Shown here piece after piece: positions 6,474 through 15,469 of a DNA stretch of 41,086 bases. Under the pieces are notes generated by a model that saw only the letters and a program-made list of their open reading frames with translations, was not told where the DNA came from and did no database searches. A program made the translations under genes and the position numbers. How positions within the stretch are numbered: position 1 is the first letter of the stretch; each line of letters opens with the position of its first letter. This stretch comes from DATHGT01 sp035317605 (GTDB taxonomy: Bacteria > Methylomirabilota > Methylomirabilia > Rokubacteriales > CSP1-6): positions 1-41,086 of the forward strand of contig DATHGT010000247.1 of NCBI GenBank assembly GCA_035317605.1. Reading direction: 5' to 3'.

Positions 6474-8108
6474 TTAGAAGATCGAGAAGTCCTCGGCCTT
6501 CTCGGTGATGAACTCGAGGAGGGCGGGCGTGCCCTCTTTGGTCTTGGCGATGGCGCGCTTGAACGCGGGGACGATCTCCTTCGGCTCGGTGACGCGCTCG
6601 CCCCAGCCGCCCAGGGCCTTGGCGAACTCCGCGTAGTTGCCGCTGATGTCGGTCGAGCGGAACTTCGCGGTGGCCGTCTTCATGATCTTCAGCTCGATGG
6701 CCATCGAGAAGTTGTTGAGCAGCACCGACATGATCGGGATGCGCTCGCGCACGGCGGTCTCGAAATCCATCCCGGTGAAGCCGATGGCGGCGTCGCCCCA
6801 GACGTTCACGCAGAGCTTGTCGGGCTTGGCGAGCTTGGCCCCCATCGCGAGTCCGAGGCCGTAGCCGAGCTGGGTCGTCTTGCCCCAGCCGATGTAGCTC
6901 AGCGGCTCCGTGGGCTCCCAGAACGGCGAGATCTGGTCGCGCGGGCTGCCGGCGTCGTGGGTGATGATCGTGTTGGCGACGTCGACGGTGTGCATCAGAT
7001 CCCACAGCACGCGATACGGCGAGAGCGGCTTGGTGTCTTGCGTGAGCCGCGGCATCCACTTGGCCATCCAGTCGGTCTTGAGCTGCTTGATCTCCTGGGT
7101 CACCGCGGTGGCGCGGCCGCGCGGGCCGCCGCGCAGCCGGTCGCGGACCTCGATGATCAGCGCGTCGAGCGTGAGCCCGGCGTCGCCGACCACGGCCAGC
7201 TCGGCGGCCACGTCCTTGTTGATGTCGGCCGCGTCCAGGGTGGCGTGGACGAGGCGCTTGCCCTTGGGCATGGCCACACCGTAGTTGGTGCTCGCGAAGC
7301 TACAGCCGATGCCGAAGATGAGGTCGGCGTTCTGGAGGAAGTGGTGGAGCTGGTGGGAGATCGACCGGCCGCCCGAGCCCAGCGAGAGCGGATGGTTCTC
7401 GGGGAACGCGCTCTTGCCCTGAAGGCTCGTGGTCACCGGCGCCTCCAGCAGCTCGGCCAGCTCGCGGAGCTGGCGCCACGCCTTCGCGTAGTGCACGCCT
7501 TGCCCCGCGTAGATCACGGGCCGCTCGGCGGCCACGAGCGCGGCGGCGATCTCGGTGACCGCGCGCGGGTCGGGCGCCGTGCGCAGCCGCGGAGCCGGCG
7601 TGTACGTCCACCCGTCCGGGACCTCGGCGGCGAGAATGTCGGTGGGCAGCTCGACCAGCACGGGACGCGGCCGGCCGTTCTTCACCTGAGTGAACGCGCG
7701 GCGCATGGCATCCGGCAGCGATTCGGGCAGGATCACCTGCTCGGACCATTTGGTGACGTGCTGGAAGTTCATGAAGGCGCTGAAGTTCGGCGGGATGTTG
7801 AGGAGTCGCCGCGGATAGCCGCCCGGAAGCACCACGATCGGCACGGAATCGCCGTACGCCTGCGCGACGCCGCCGAACGCGTTCTCGGTTCCCGGCCCGT
7901 GCTGCATCGCGAACACGCCGATGCGCTCGCCGGAGGTCACCCGGCTCACCGCGTCGGCCATGTGCAGGCCCGTCCGCTCCTGCCGCACGATGATCGTGCG
8001 AATGTCCGCCTCGGCCGCCGCCTCCAGCACGTGGTTGACCGGATACCCGATCAAAAATTCCACGCCTTCCTTCTTGAGAATCTGGGCAACTACCGCCGAC
8101 CCTTTCAT
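6474..8108 (-). CDS. Thiamine-diphosphate-dependent enzyme, acetolactate-synthase-like family
   Basis: 544 residues with the three-domain layout of the acetolactate synthase/benzoylformate decarboxylase superfamily. The N-terminal pyrimidine-binding domain includes VEFLIGYPVNHVLEAA and IIVRQERTGLHMADAVSR, with the catalytic Glu in RQERTG. A central domain (~190-330) includes ERPVIYAGQGVHYAKAW. The C-terminal diphosphate-binding domain has VNVWGDAAIGFTGMDFETAV followed by VLLNNF, the GD-(x)n-NN cofactor motif. The substrate cannot be set from sequence alone; acetolactate synthase proper is less likely, since no small subunit or other ilv gene is nearby. A GGGAGGA Shine-Dalgarno sits 5 nt before ATG 8108. 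A large palindrome follows its stop codon. Confidence 0.88.
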   Translation of the reverse strand: MKGSAVVAQILKKEGVEFLIGYPVNHVLEAAAEADIRTIIVRQERTGLHMADAVSRVTSGERIGVFAMQHGPGTENAFGGVAQAYGDSVPIVVLPGGYPRRLLNIPPNFSAFMNFQHVTKWSEQVILPESLPDAMRRAFTQVKNGRPRPVLVELPTDILAAEVPDGWTYTPAPRLRTAPDPRAVTEIAAALVAAERPVIYAGQGVHYAKAWRQLRELAELLEAPVTTSLQGKSAFPENHPLSLGSGGRSISHQLHHFLQNADLIFGIGCSFASTNYGVAMPKGKRLVHATLDAADINKDVAAELAVVGDAGLTLDALIIEVRDRLRGGPRGRATAVTQEIKQLKTDWMAKWMPRLTQDTKPLSPYRVLWDLMHTVDVANTIITHDAGSPRDQISPFWEPTEPLSYIGWGKTTQLGYGLGLAMGAKLAKPDKLCVNVWGDAAIGFTGMDFETAVRERIPIMSVLLNNFSMAIELKIMKTATAKFRSTDISGNYAEFAKALGGWGERVTEPKEIVPAFKRAIAKTKEGTPALLEFITEKAEDFSIF

Positions 8109-8210
8109 GCATTCCTCCCGTTGTGATCGTTCGTCCTGTGGTCGAGCATACGACGGTATTCACTGACAATGGGGAAAAGGCGACGCTCCCAGACAAAGCC
8201 ATTGATCGAC

Positions 8211-8239
8211 AATGGGGGGAACGAGACGTTCCCCCCATT
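8211..8239 (-). terminator. Perfect 13-bp hairpin after the secreted hydrolase gene
   Basis: AATGGGGGGAACG (8211-8223) pairs exactly with CGTTCCCCCCATT (8227-8239) around loop AGA. It starts 24 bp past the stop at 8263. There is no U tract, so termination may depend on the stem alone. GACAATGGGG also occurs as a direct repeat at 8165 and 8208. Confidence 0.55.
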
Positions 8240-8262
8240 TCCCCCCTGTTCGGAGCGCGTGG

Positions 8263-9696
8263 TTACTTGCCGATCGCTTTGTTCAGCTCGGCGCCCGGGA
8301 CGAGGCGGCCGTGGAGCGGGAGATGGCGCTCGACGTTCAGCTTGAGACGGTCGATGTTCTCGGCGAGGCTGACGTTGAACACGCTGGGCGGCGACATGTA
8401 CTTGGCGTTCTCGGCCACCGGCGTGAAGGCGTCGGCTTGGCTCAGCAGCTTCTCGTTCGGCAGGTACACCATGAGCATGCCGTCGTGGTGCATGATGCCG
8501 GCGATCTGGTGGAGCTCCACCGTCCGCGCGCCGTCGGTCATCACCCGCTTGTCGCCCACGCCCTCGACCGTGACCTTCCGCTTGGCCTTGCCCTGGTTGT
8601 CCGGCGCCACCGTCGCGGGAGTGGAGAGCGACCACTCGAAGAACGGCCGGTTCACCTCGCTGGTGATCACGGTCACGCCCTCGGCCGCGAAGGTGCGCAC
8701 GCCGCCGGAGTGATCGTAGTGGTGGTGGCTGTTGATCAGGTACCGGATCGGCTTGTTGGCGACGAGCTTCTTGGTCTCGGCGAGCACGGCCAGCGCCCGC
8801 TCCTCGTTCAGCGGCGCTTCCACCACGATCACGTGATCCTTCATCTCGATGACCGCGCTGTGGTGGGACCCTCCGGTCAGGTACCAGACGCCCTCGGCCA
8901 CCATCTGGGTAGCCACTCTGGAGTACACGTTCGTGGCCTGACGAACGGGATCGGGCACCTTGATATCGACGGGCGCGTTCGGCTTGAAGGTGTCCACGGT
9001 CAGGGCCAGGCTCGGGAACCCGCCCGCGGTCTGCTCGATGACCCGCGGGAACATGATGCCGCCCCCGAAGTCCTGGTAGGTCGAGTAGGTCACCTCGACC
9101 GGCATGTCGCCGACCACCGGGTGGGCGACCAGGCCTTCGACCTTGGTGACGAGGTTCTTGTCGTTGACGGTCGCCTTGATCTTGAATCGGCCGGGGACCG
9201 CGAACGAGATCGTCCGCCCTTCGACCGTGCCCTTGTTGGCCATGGCGGCCTTGACCACGCCGTGCGGGGTCGCCCAGAGCTGGAACTGCCGTTCGGCGAG
9301 CGCGATCGGTGTCGGCGTCGCCGCGTCGCCCGCCGTGTTCCAGGCGTGGTCGCCGCTCACCGCGAAGTTCACATTCTGGTCGCCGCGGACGTACGCTCCG
9401 CCCGCGCGCGGCGGCTCCAGGACCCGCGCCTGCACGGTCTCGTCCCGCATCGAGGCGGTCTCGTAGTTCAGCGTCCGCTTCGTGCTCTTGATGTGGAACC
9501 GCGGCCACGGCGCGCCCGGCGCCTCGCTCTGGCCGACGGCGTAGCTCATGCCGTTGGCCGTGAGCTCATAGGACTTCAAGTTGGCCGCGCCCATCGCCTT
9601 GGCGACGCCTTCGAGCGTCACCTTTCCGTTCTGGGCGTAGGCGGCGAGGGGAAACAGCACGAACACCGCCACGATCGACGCCAGTGCTTTCCTCAT
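8263..9696 (-). CDS. Secreted metallo-beta-lactamase-fold hydrolase
   Basis: 477 residues. A signal peptide is clear (MRKALASIVAVFVLFPLAAY, cleavage likely after AYA). Residues ~25-250 are a beta-rich region of unknown function, like the N-terminal part of several exported MBL proteins. The MBL domain starts around residue 255 and carries the zinc motif NSHHHYDHSGG (H324, H326, D328, H329), with later histidines in AGIMHHDGMLMVYLPNEKLL and the C-terminal HLPLHGRLVP. It would act in the periplasm; the substrate is unknown. It is divergent from the TenA-like gene at 9797, with a 100-bp shared upstream region. Confidence 0.85.
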   Translation of the reverse strand: MRKALASIVAVFVLFPLAAYAQNGKVTLEGVAKAMGAANLKSYELTANGMSYAVGQSEAPGAPWPRFHIKSTKRTLNYETASMRDETVQARVLEPPRAGGAYVRGDQNVNFAVSGDHAWNTAGDAATPTPIALAERQFQLWATPHGVVKAAMANKGTVEGRTISFAVPGRFKIKATVNDKNLVTKVEGLVAHPVVGDMPVEVTYSTYQDFGGGIMFPRVIEQTAGGFPSLALTVDTFKPNAPVDIKVPDPVRQATNVYSRVATQMVAEGVWYLTGGSHHSAVIEMKDHVIVVEAPLNEERALAVLAETKKLVANKPIRYLINSHHHYDHSGGVRTFAAEGVTVITSEVNRPFFEWSLSTPATVAPDNQGKAKRKVTVEGVGDKRVMTDGARTVELHQIAGIMHHDGMLMVYLPNEKLLSQADAFTPVAENAKYMSPPSVFNVSLAENIDRLKLNVERHLPLHGRLVPGAELNKAIGK

Positions 9697-9796
9697 GGTG
9701 TGGTCTCCTTGCGAAAAGTCCCTGATGTCTCGCCTGAAACCGTGTCGATGTCAAGCACCCCGACGGGGTACACTGGCGCCTCGAGGAGGAGATCCG

Positions 9797-10525
9797 ATGC
9801 CGCTCGCACCTCGCGAATACGCCGAGGCGTTGCTGGCCGAGGCGCGCGAAACCCACCCCTGGTTGCACCATCGGCTCTTCCGGAGGATCTGCGACGGCGA
9901 GCTGGCGCGCGACCAGGTCCGCAACGTCGTCCGCGAGCAGGGCGCGTTCTTCCTCGACACCCTGCGCCACGCGGCGTGGAAGATCATCTCGGTCGGCGGC
10001 TTCACCCCGAGCTTCGAGGATCTGGAGCGCCAGCGCGCGCTGATCCCGCTCGTGGTCGAAGAGGGTGGCCACGACACCATCGGCGGCAAGCAGACTGCCC
10101 ACGCGTATCTGTTCGTGCGCCTCTGCGAGGGGCTCGGCTGGACCCGCGACGAGGTGTTCTCGACGGCCTACCTGCCGACCACCATCATCGAGAAGAACGA
10201 GCTGTTCCAGCTCCAGCGCGAGGGCACGCTGGAGGCGCTGTGCGGCGGCAACATCGCCACCGAGTCCATCAACCACATCGTGTCGGCGCGCATGGCCGCG
10301 GCCATGGAGAAGCACTACGGCGTCCCCCGGGCCAGCCTCGACTTCTACTACGAGCACATGGAAGTCGAGGAAGACCACGGCGAGCGCGCCATCCGGATCC
10401 TGGCCAAGATCGCCCTCACGGACGTGACGCAGGCGCGGGGCCGTCTCGCGCTGCGCCGCGCGATCACCGTGCGCCGCCTCTGCGCCGACGGCATGTACGA
10501 AGCATTCATCTCCAAGGAGCGATAG
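9797..10525 (+). CDS. TenA/PqqC-like helical protein (heme-oxygenase fold, possible diiron oxidase)
   Basis: 242 residues, starting at ATG 9797 with GAGGAGG just upstream. It has the all-helical TenA/PqqC/CADD pattern: HPWLHHRLFRRICDGELARD, REQGAFFLDTLRHA, TESINHIVSARMAAAMEKHY and YYEHMEVEEDHGERAIRI. Glu and His residues in E-x-x-H settings (notably HMEVEEDHGE) are spaced as in the heme-oxygenase-like diiron oxidases, so a metal-dependent oxidation is plausible. Thiaminase activity is less likely, as no thiamine gene is adjacent. It is 11 bp upstream of a gentisate-dioxygenase-type gene and probably co-transcribed with it. The fold is well supported; the reaction is inferred. Confidence 0.78.
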   Translation: MPLAPREYAEALLAEARETHPWLHHRLFRRICDGELARDQVRNVVREQGAFFLDTLRHAAWKIISVGGFTPSFEDLERQRALIPLVVEEGGHDTIGGKQTAHAYLFVRLCEGLGWTRDEVFSTAYLPTTIIEKNELFQLQREGTLEALCGGNIATESINHIVSARMAAAMEKHYGVPRASLDFYYEHMEVEEDHGERAIRILAKIALTDVTQARGRLALRRAITVRRLCADGMYEAFISKER

Positions 10526-10536
10526 GAGCGATAGTC

Positions 10537-11505
10537 ATGGCGATCCAGACGGCACCGGCCGGCGTCGATCAGTTCGTGGCGAACCTCAGAGCGGCGGGGC
10601 TCGACGCGCCGTGGACGCGGCCGGGGCCGCTGATCGCGCCGAAAGCCAGCGCGGCGCAGTCGCGGCATTGGCGCTGGGCGCAGATCGAGCCGCTCGTGCA
10701 TCAGGGGCCGGAGTTCATGAAGCCGGGGCGCGGGGCCGAGCGCCGGATCCTCCGTCTCGACAATCCGGGCGTCCCCGAGCGCACGGCCACTCACACGATC
10801 TCGGTGGCCGTGCAGTATCTGCTGCCCGGTGAGGTCGCGCCCGCGCACCGTCACACCCCCAACGCCGTGAGGTTCATGCTCCACGGCGAGGGCGCGTTCA
10901 CGACCGTGGAAGGCGACAAGTGCGTGATGCGCCGGGGCGACCTCGTGGTCACGCCGACGATGACGTGGCACGATCACGGCAACGAGGGCGCCGAGCCCGT
11001 GGTCTGGACCGACGGCCTCGACTCGCCGGTCGTGCGCTATCTCGAGAACCTCCACATGGACCCGTACGAGGGCGAACAGCAGCCCGTGCGCGAGGGCCCG
11101 CCCTCCAGCTCCGTCTACTACCGGTGGGCCGACAGCTACGCCGAGCTGCTCCGGCGCGCGTCCGGCGAGGCCGACCCCTTCGACGACGTGCTGATGGAGT
11201 ATCGCGATCCCAAGACCGGCCGCTCGGTGGTGCCGACGCTCGGCTGCTATCTCCAGCTGCTCCGTCCTGGTGTCCACACCCGCGCCCATCGCCAAAGCTC
11301 CAGCGCGGTCTACCACGTGGTCAGCGGCCGCGGCCGCACGATCGTCGACGGCGAGACCTTCGACTGGGTCGAGGGCGATTTCTTCGCGGTCCCGCCGCGC
11401 GCCGTCCACGAGCACGCCAATCCCGGCGCCGAGCCGGCGATCCTGTTCTCGTTCCAGGACGTCCCGCTGCTGCAGGCCCTCGGCCACTACCGGATGGACG
11501 CGTAG
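10537..11505 (+). CDS. Gentisate 1,2-dioxygenase-type bicupin protein
   Basis: 322 residues with two cupin domains. The N-terminal one has PGEVAPAHRHTPNAVRFMLH and later TPTMTWHDHGNEG, giving the His ligands for Fe(II). The C-terminal one has RPGVHTRAHRQSSSAVYHVV and AVPPRAVHEHANPG, also His-rich. The length and order fit gentisate 1,2-dioxygenase and related ring-cleaving dioxygenases (gentisate, 1-hydroxy-2-naphthoate, salicylate), which open aromatic rings in the cytoplasm. AGGAG precedes ATG 10537. Its 3' end overlaps the convergent MFS gene by 19 bp. No maleylpyruvate isomerase or hydrolase is nearby, so the exact substrate stays open. Confidence 0.85.
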   Translation: MAIQTAPAGVDQFVANLRAAGLDAPWTRPGPLIAPKASAAQSRHWRWAQIEPLVHQGPEFMKPGRGAERRILRLDNPGVPERTATHTISVAVQYLLPGEVAPAHRHTPNAVRFMLHGEGAFTTVEGDKCVMRRGDLVVTPTMTWHDHGNEGAEPVVWTDGLDSPVVRYLENLHMDPYEGEQQPVREGPPSSSVYYRWADSYAELLRRASGEADPFDDVLMEYRDPKTGRSVVPTLGCYLQLLRPGVHTRAHRQSSSAVYHVVSGRGRTIVDGETFDWVEGDFFAVPPRAVHEHANPGAEPAILFSFQDVPLLQALGHYRMDA

Positions 11506-12695
11506 CCCCCCGAGGTCTCCGGAGCGAAGCGCGCGAAGGCGAGGCTGACCAGGACGAGCAGCGCGGCGGCGACGGCGAGCGCGGTCTCGACGCCGGAGAC
11601 GTCGGTCACGAAGCCGAGGGCGACGGGACCGAGCATGTAGCCGACGTCGCCGAGCATTCGATAGGTGCTCATCGCGGCGGCGTTCATGCCGGCGGGGGCG
11701 ACGTCGGCCGCGTAGGCCGCGGGCGCGCCGGCACTCAGCCCGACGGCCACCCCCCACACCACGCACGCGGCCACGAACCACGGGTACGACGGCGCCCACA
11801 CGAACAGGCCGAGCGAGAGGCCGGCCACCAGCGTCGCGGGCACGATGACGGTCTTGCGCCCGTACCGGTCCACCACGGTGCCCGAGGGGTACACGAGGGC
11901 CAGGCCGATGACGCTCGCGATGGCGAGACTCGCGCCGATGCTCCCGGTCGTGAGCCCGAGGCGATCGCGGCCGAGAATCGGGATCAAGCTGAAGATCGCT
12001 CCGGTGCGCGCCACCGCGTTGACGAAGCTCACGGTGCCGACGAGGACGAACCCGACGTGCCGCGTGAGCAACCGGATCTGCTGACTGAACGGCGGCAGAG
12101 GCGCCGCCTCCGAGGCAACGTCGGCACGCAGGTTCTTCGTCTCCGGGACCCGCAGCCAGGCCACCGCGCTCACGAGCCCACCGGCCACCGCGTAGGCGAG
12201 GAACGGCGCCGAGAGACCGAGCCACTTCGCGAGCAGTCCTCCCGGCAGCGGGCCGATGCCGGAGGCGAACAGGAAGACGCCCTGCAACGACGCCATCGTC
12301 CGGCCGCGGCGCGCGGTGGTCGTGATGTCGGCCATCACGATCTGGGTGCCGTTGAGCACCAGCGCGGCGCCGGCGCCCGCCACGAAGCGCCCGGCCAGGA
12401 AGGCGGCGAAGTCCGGCGCGTAGGCGCAGAGAAGGTTGCCGGCGACGGTCACGAGGCCGCCGAGGGCCAGCGTCGCCCGGCGGCCGAGCCCGTCGGCCAG
12501 GCGTCCGGAGGGGAGCGCGATGAGGAAGCGCGCGAGGCCGTAGACGGAGATCGCCAGCCCGACCGAGGCCTGGGACACGCCGAACGAGCGCGCGTAGAGC
12601 GCGAGGGCGGGGACCACGCTGCCGAATCCCAGCTCGTAGAAGAAGACCAGCAGGCACATCCACACGAAGATGCGATCGGCGCGCGCGGTCGGCAT
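11487..12695 (-). CDS. Major facilitator superfamily transporter
   Basis: 402 residues from ATG 12695 (MPTARADRIFVWMCLLVFFY); the longer frame to 12752 adds an Ala-rich stretch lacking support. About 12 hydrophobic segments are visible. The MFS loop 2-3 signature is present as ALPSGRLADGLGRRATLALG, and its pseudo-repeat in the second half is YPSGTVVDRYGRKTVIVPA. This is a drug:H+ antiporter-like layout. It lies convergent to and overlapping the gentisate-dioxygenase-type gene, so it need not be functionally tied to it. The substrate is unknown; export of small organics is the usual role of this subgroup. Confidence 0.88.
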   Translation of the reverse strand: MPTARADRIFVWMCLLVFFYELGFGSVVPALALYARSFGVSQASVGLAISVYGLARFLIALPSGRLADGLGRRATLALGGLVTVAGNLLCAYAPDFAAFLAGRFVAGAGAALVLNGTQIVMADITTTARRGRTMASLQGVFLFASGIGPLPGGLLAKWLGLSAPFLAYAVAGGLVSAVAWLRVPETKNLRADVASEAAPLPPFSQQIRLLTRHVGFVLVGTVSFVNAVARTGAIFSLIPILGRDRLGLTTGSIGASLAIASVIGLALVYPSGTVVDRYGRKTVIVPATLVAGLSLGLFVWAPSYPWFVAACVVWGVAVGLSAGAPAAYAADVAPAGMNAAAMSTYRMLGDVGYMLGPVALGFVTDVSGVETALAVAAALLVLVSLAFARFAPETSGGYASIR

Positions 12696-12806
12696 GCGGA
12701 TCGTATGATAGAGCGCCACACCGACGGTTGGGCGAGCCGCAGCCGCAGCCACGTCGCGGGGCTGGGGCCCCGCCGTGCGAGGCGAGCGAAATAAAAGGAG
12801 ATCACC

Positions 12807-13580
12807 ATGGCTCTGGGATTCGCGCTGTTCGCCGGCGTCGCGTCAGACGTCATACGCGCTTCCGCCCGCGAGGCGGAGACGCTCGGGTACACCTCGTTCT
12901 GGGTCAACCATCCCGGCGCGACCGACGGGCTGGCCTCGCTCGGCGTGGCCGCCAAGGAGACGCGGCGGATCGCGCTGGGGATCGGCGTGATCCCGCTGCA
13001 CACGCGCGGATCCGAGGACATCGCGGAGGGCGTGCGCGCGCAGGCGCTGCCGCTCGACCGCCTGCTCCTCGGCGTGGGCAGCCCGAACCCGGGCGCTCTG
13101 GCCCGCGTGCGTTCCGGGATCGCCGACCTGCGCTCGCGTCTTCAGACGCGACTGGTCATCGCCGCGCTCGGACCGCAGATGTGCCGGCTGGCCGGCGAGG
13201 TCGGCGACGGCGTGCTGCTGAACTGGGTGACTCCGGAATACGCGCGGCGCTCCGCGGACCTCGTGCGCGAGGGCGCGGTGGCGGCCAAGCGCCCGGCGCC
13301 GACGATCTTCGCGTACGTGCGGCTGGCCCTCGGCGCGGCCGCTCACGATCGGCTGGTCACCGAGGCCAACCGCTACGCCGCCGTCCCGGCCTACGGCGCC
13401 AACTTCGAGCGCATGGGCCTGAAGCCCGAGACGACCGCGATCGCCGCCCACACGCCCCAGGACATCGCGACCGCGCTCGCGAAGTGGCAGGGCGCGGTCG
13501 ACGAGGTGGTGCTGCGCGCGATCACCGCGGCCGATACCGTCGACGAAACGGTCGCCCTCGTCCGCGCGGCGCGACCCTGA
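12807..13580 (+). CDS. LLM-class (luciferase-like) flavin/F420-dependent oxidoreductase
   Basis: 257 residues, short for the family (usually 280-350). The beta/alpha-barrel pattern is visible: ASAREAETLGYTSFWVNHPG, RRIALGIGVIPLHTRGSEDI, LPLDRLLLGVGSPNPGALAR and LVIAALGPQMCRLAGEVGDG. The last is the typical central segment before the LLNWVTPEY strand. AAAAGGAGA lies 6 nt before ATG 12807. It is followed after 45 bp by a dehydrogenase on the same strand. Whether FMN or F420 is the cofactor cannot be told; no F420 synthesis genes are in view. The short length reflects a reduced insertion region rather than obvious truncation. Confidence 0.82.
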   Translation: MALGFALFAGVASDVIRASAREAETLGYTSFWVNHPGATDGLASLGVAAKETRRIALGIGVIPLHTRGSEDIAEGVRAQALPLDRLLLGVGSPNPGALARVRSGIADLRSRLQTRLVIAALGPQMCRLAGEVGDGVLLNWVTPEYARRSADLVREGAVAAKRPAPTIFAYVRLALGAAAHDRLVTEANRYAAVPAYGANFERMGLKPETTAIAAHTPQDIATALAKWQGAVDEVVLRAITAADTVDETVALVRAARP

Positions 13581-13625
13581 AGTGCAATCAGGAAAGGAGA
13601 ACTCCGTGAACGAGGAGAAGAAGTC

Positions 13626-14555
13626 ATGAACGTGGGATTCATCGGGCTCGGGACCATGGGCCGCCACATGGCGGCCAACCTGATCAAGGGCGGCCACAAG
13701 GTCACGGTCTATGACGTGCGCCGCGAGGCCGCGGAGCCGCACGTCAAGGCCGGCGCCACCTGGGCCGCCTCGCCGCGCGCGGTGGCCGAGGCCGCCGACA
13801 TCGTGTTCACCTCGCTGCCCGGCCCCGTCGAGGTCGAGGCGGTGGCCCTCGACGAGAAGGGCGGGCTCATCGCGGGACTCACCGCGGGCAAGGTCTACTT
13901 CGATCTCTCGACCAACTCGCCGACGCTGGTGCGACGGATCTACGACGTGTTCAAGTCTCGCGGGATCCACATGCTCGACGCGCCGGTGAGCGGCGGCCCC
14001 AAGGGCGCCGAGACTCGCAAGCTCGCGCTCTGGGTCGGCGGCGACGAGGACGTCTACCAGCGCTGCAAGCCCGTGCTCGACGCCATCGGCGATCAGCCGT
14101 ACTACGTCGGGCCCATCGGCGCCGGCTCCGTCGCCAAGCTCGTCCACAACTGCGCCGGCTACGTGATCCAGACCGCGCTGGCCGAAGTATTCACGATGGG
14201 TGTGAAGGCCGGCGTCGACCCGCTCACGCTGTGGAAGGCCGTGCGCCAGGGCGCGGGCGGCAGGCGCCGCACGTTCGACGGCCTCGTCGACCAGTTCCTT
14301 CCGGGGAAATTCGACCCGCCGGCGTTCGCGTTACGTCTGGCCCACAAGGACGTCACGCTGGCCACGGCCCTCGGCCGCGAGCACAAAGTCCCCATGAAGC
14401 TCGCCAACATCACGCTCGAAGAGATGACCGAAGCCCTGAACCGCGGCTGGGCCGAGCGCGATTCACGGGTGGCGATGCTGCTCCAGGAAGAGCGCGCCGG
14501 CGTCGACATCAAGGTCCCCGCCGACGTGCTCAAGAAGGTGCTCGAAGGGGGCTAG
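13626..14555 (+). CDS. NAD(P)-dependent oxidoreductase, 3-hydroxyisobutyrate dehydrogenase family
   Basis: 309 residues. The Rossmann motif opens the protein (GFIGLGTMGRHMAANLIKGG). The substrate-binding signature is DAPVSGGPKGAETRKLALWV, and the catalytic lysine lies in GAGSVAKLVHNCAGY. This is the beta-hydroxyacid dehydrogenase layout (3-hydroxyisobutyrate, tartronate semialdehyde, glyoxylate or succinic semialdehyde reductases). The C-terminal all-helical domain is complete. It is downstream of the LLM protein and ends 4 bp from a convergent lactonase-like gene. Glyoxylate or tartronate semialdehyde would link to the glc genes at 20067, but that is speculation. Confidence 0.88.
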   Translation: MNVGFIGLGTMGRHMAANLIKGGHKVTVYDVRREAAEPHVKAGATWAASPRAVAEAADIVFTSLPGPVEVEAVALDEKGGLIAGLTAGKVYFDLSTNSPTLVRRIYDVFKSRGIHMLDAPVSGGPKGAETRKLALWVGGDEDVYQRCKPVLDAIGDQPYYVGPIGAGSVAKLVHNCAGYVIQTALAEVFTMGVKAGVDPLTLWKAVRQGAGGRRRTFDGLVDQFLPGKFDPPAFALRLAHKDVTLATALGREHKVPMKLANITLEEMTEALNRGWAERDSRVAMLLQEERAGVDIKVPADVLKKVLEGG

Positions 14556-14559
14556 GCGA

Positions 14560-15315
14560 TCACGCGATCTTGATCACTCCGGGCGAGATGACCTTGAAGC
14601 GGTCGGCGACGAGGGGGTCGTGGCCGGCGACGATGAGTTTCTCGGAGCCGGCCAGCGAGTGGATGGTCTCGAAGCCTTCCAGCATCTCGGGCAGGCTCGT
14701 GATGATCTGGGTCGGCTGACGCGTCTCGACGTTGTGGTAGAAGTGCGAGGCATCCGACGTGAGCACGACGGTGCCGCGCTCGGTCTCCACGGTGACGATC
14801 TGCAGCCCCGCGGTGTGGCCGCCCACCCGGTACACGCGGATGCCCGGCAGGACTTCGTGATCGCCGTGGACGATGCGCATGCGATTGGCATAGTTCAGCG
14901 GGACCACCTGCATGAGCTGCTCGACGTTGGCCGAGCCGCGGAAGGCGGGCATGGCCGCGTAGCGGCCGGTCCAGAACGCGACCTCGTCCCGCTGGACCCA
15001 GAAGTTCGCGCGCGGGAACAGGCTGTGGCCCGCCCAGTGGTCGTAATGCAGGTGGCTGATCAGGGCCATCGGGATGTCGGCGGCCTTGAGACCGACGCGC
15101 TCGACCACCGCGGCCGGGCTTTCATAGTTGCGGATGCCGCGGGCCGCGGCGTCGTCTTCGAGGAACCCGGTGTCGAAGAGCACGGGGTGCGGGCCGCCCA
15201 GGATCACCCAGACGAAGTAGTGCAGGGTCAGCGGATCGTGGCGGTTGTCCCGGTAGAAGAACTGACAGGTGAAGGTGTCGCGTTCGCCGTACTTCAACGC
15301 GTAGACTTCGTACAT
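14560..15315 (-). CDS. Metallo-beta-lactamase-fold hydrolase, N-acyl-homoserine-lactonase-like
   Basis: 251 residues from ATG 15315, chosen because AGAGGTGA sits just upstream and the family begins with a short strand (MYEVYALKYGERD). The zinc motif is SHLHYDHWAGH. Further ligands are in YRVGGHTAGLQIVTVETERG, TSDASHFYHNVE and VAGHDP. The size and the HxHxDH...H...D...H order match AiiA/AttM-type lactonases. Members also hydrolyse other lactones, so quorum quenching is possible but not established. The protein has no signal peptide and should be cytoplasmic. The longer frame extending to 15795 is an artefact through the neighbouring gene's antisense strand. Confidence 0.85.
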   Translation of the reverse strand: MYEVYALKYGERDTFTCQFFYRDNRHDPLTLHYFVWVILGGPHPVLFDTGFLEDDAAARGIRNYESPAAVVERVGLKAADIPMALISHLHYDHWAGHSLFPRANFWVQRDEVAFWTGRYAAMPAFRGSANVEQLMQVVPLNYANRMRIVHGDHEVLPGIRVYRVGGHTAGLQIVTVETERGTVVLTSDASHFYHNVETRQPTQIITSLPEMLEGFETIHSLAGSEKLIVAGHDPLVADRFKVISPGVIKIA

Positions 15316-15469
15316 GGTCACCTCTGATCCGCGTCGCGCGGATTCCTCTGATTCGCTCGCGGTGGATTCCTCGCTGGCGCCGAAGTCTACTCCATCGTGG
15401 TGGCCGGGCGAGTGAGTGCGTGACATTGCACGACTTCCCTGCCATGATGAAGCGACACTCCCGAGTTTG

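Noticed and set aside
6328..7059. Minus-strand frame running through the 37-bp palindrome
   Set aside because: It is an out-of-frame reading of the ThDP enzyme gene continued into the repeat; the real gene stops at 6474.
8212..11505. Long open frame of more than 1000 codons on the plus strand
   Set aside because: Its first two thirds are the antisense shadow of the secreted hydrolase and an out-of-frame reading of the TenA-like gene, rich in His/Arg/Val. Only the final part from 10537 is a real protein.
10348..12663. 771-codon frame on the minus strand
   Set aside because: Arg/Pro/Gly-rich shadow of the MFS gene and of the dioxygenase gene, with no recognisable domain; typical of GC-rich DNA.
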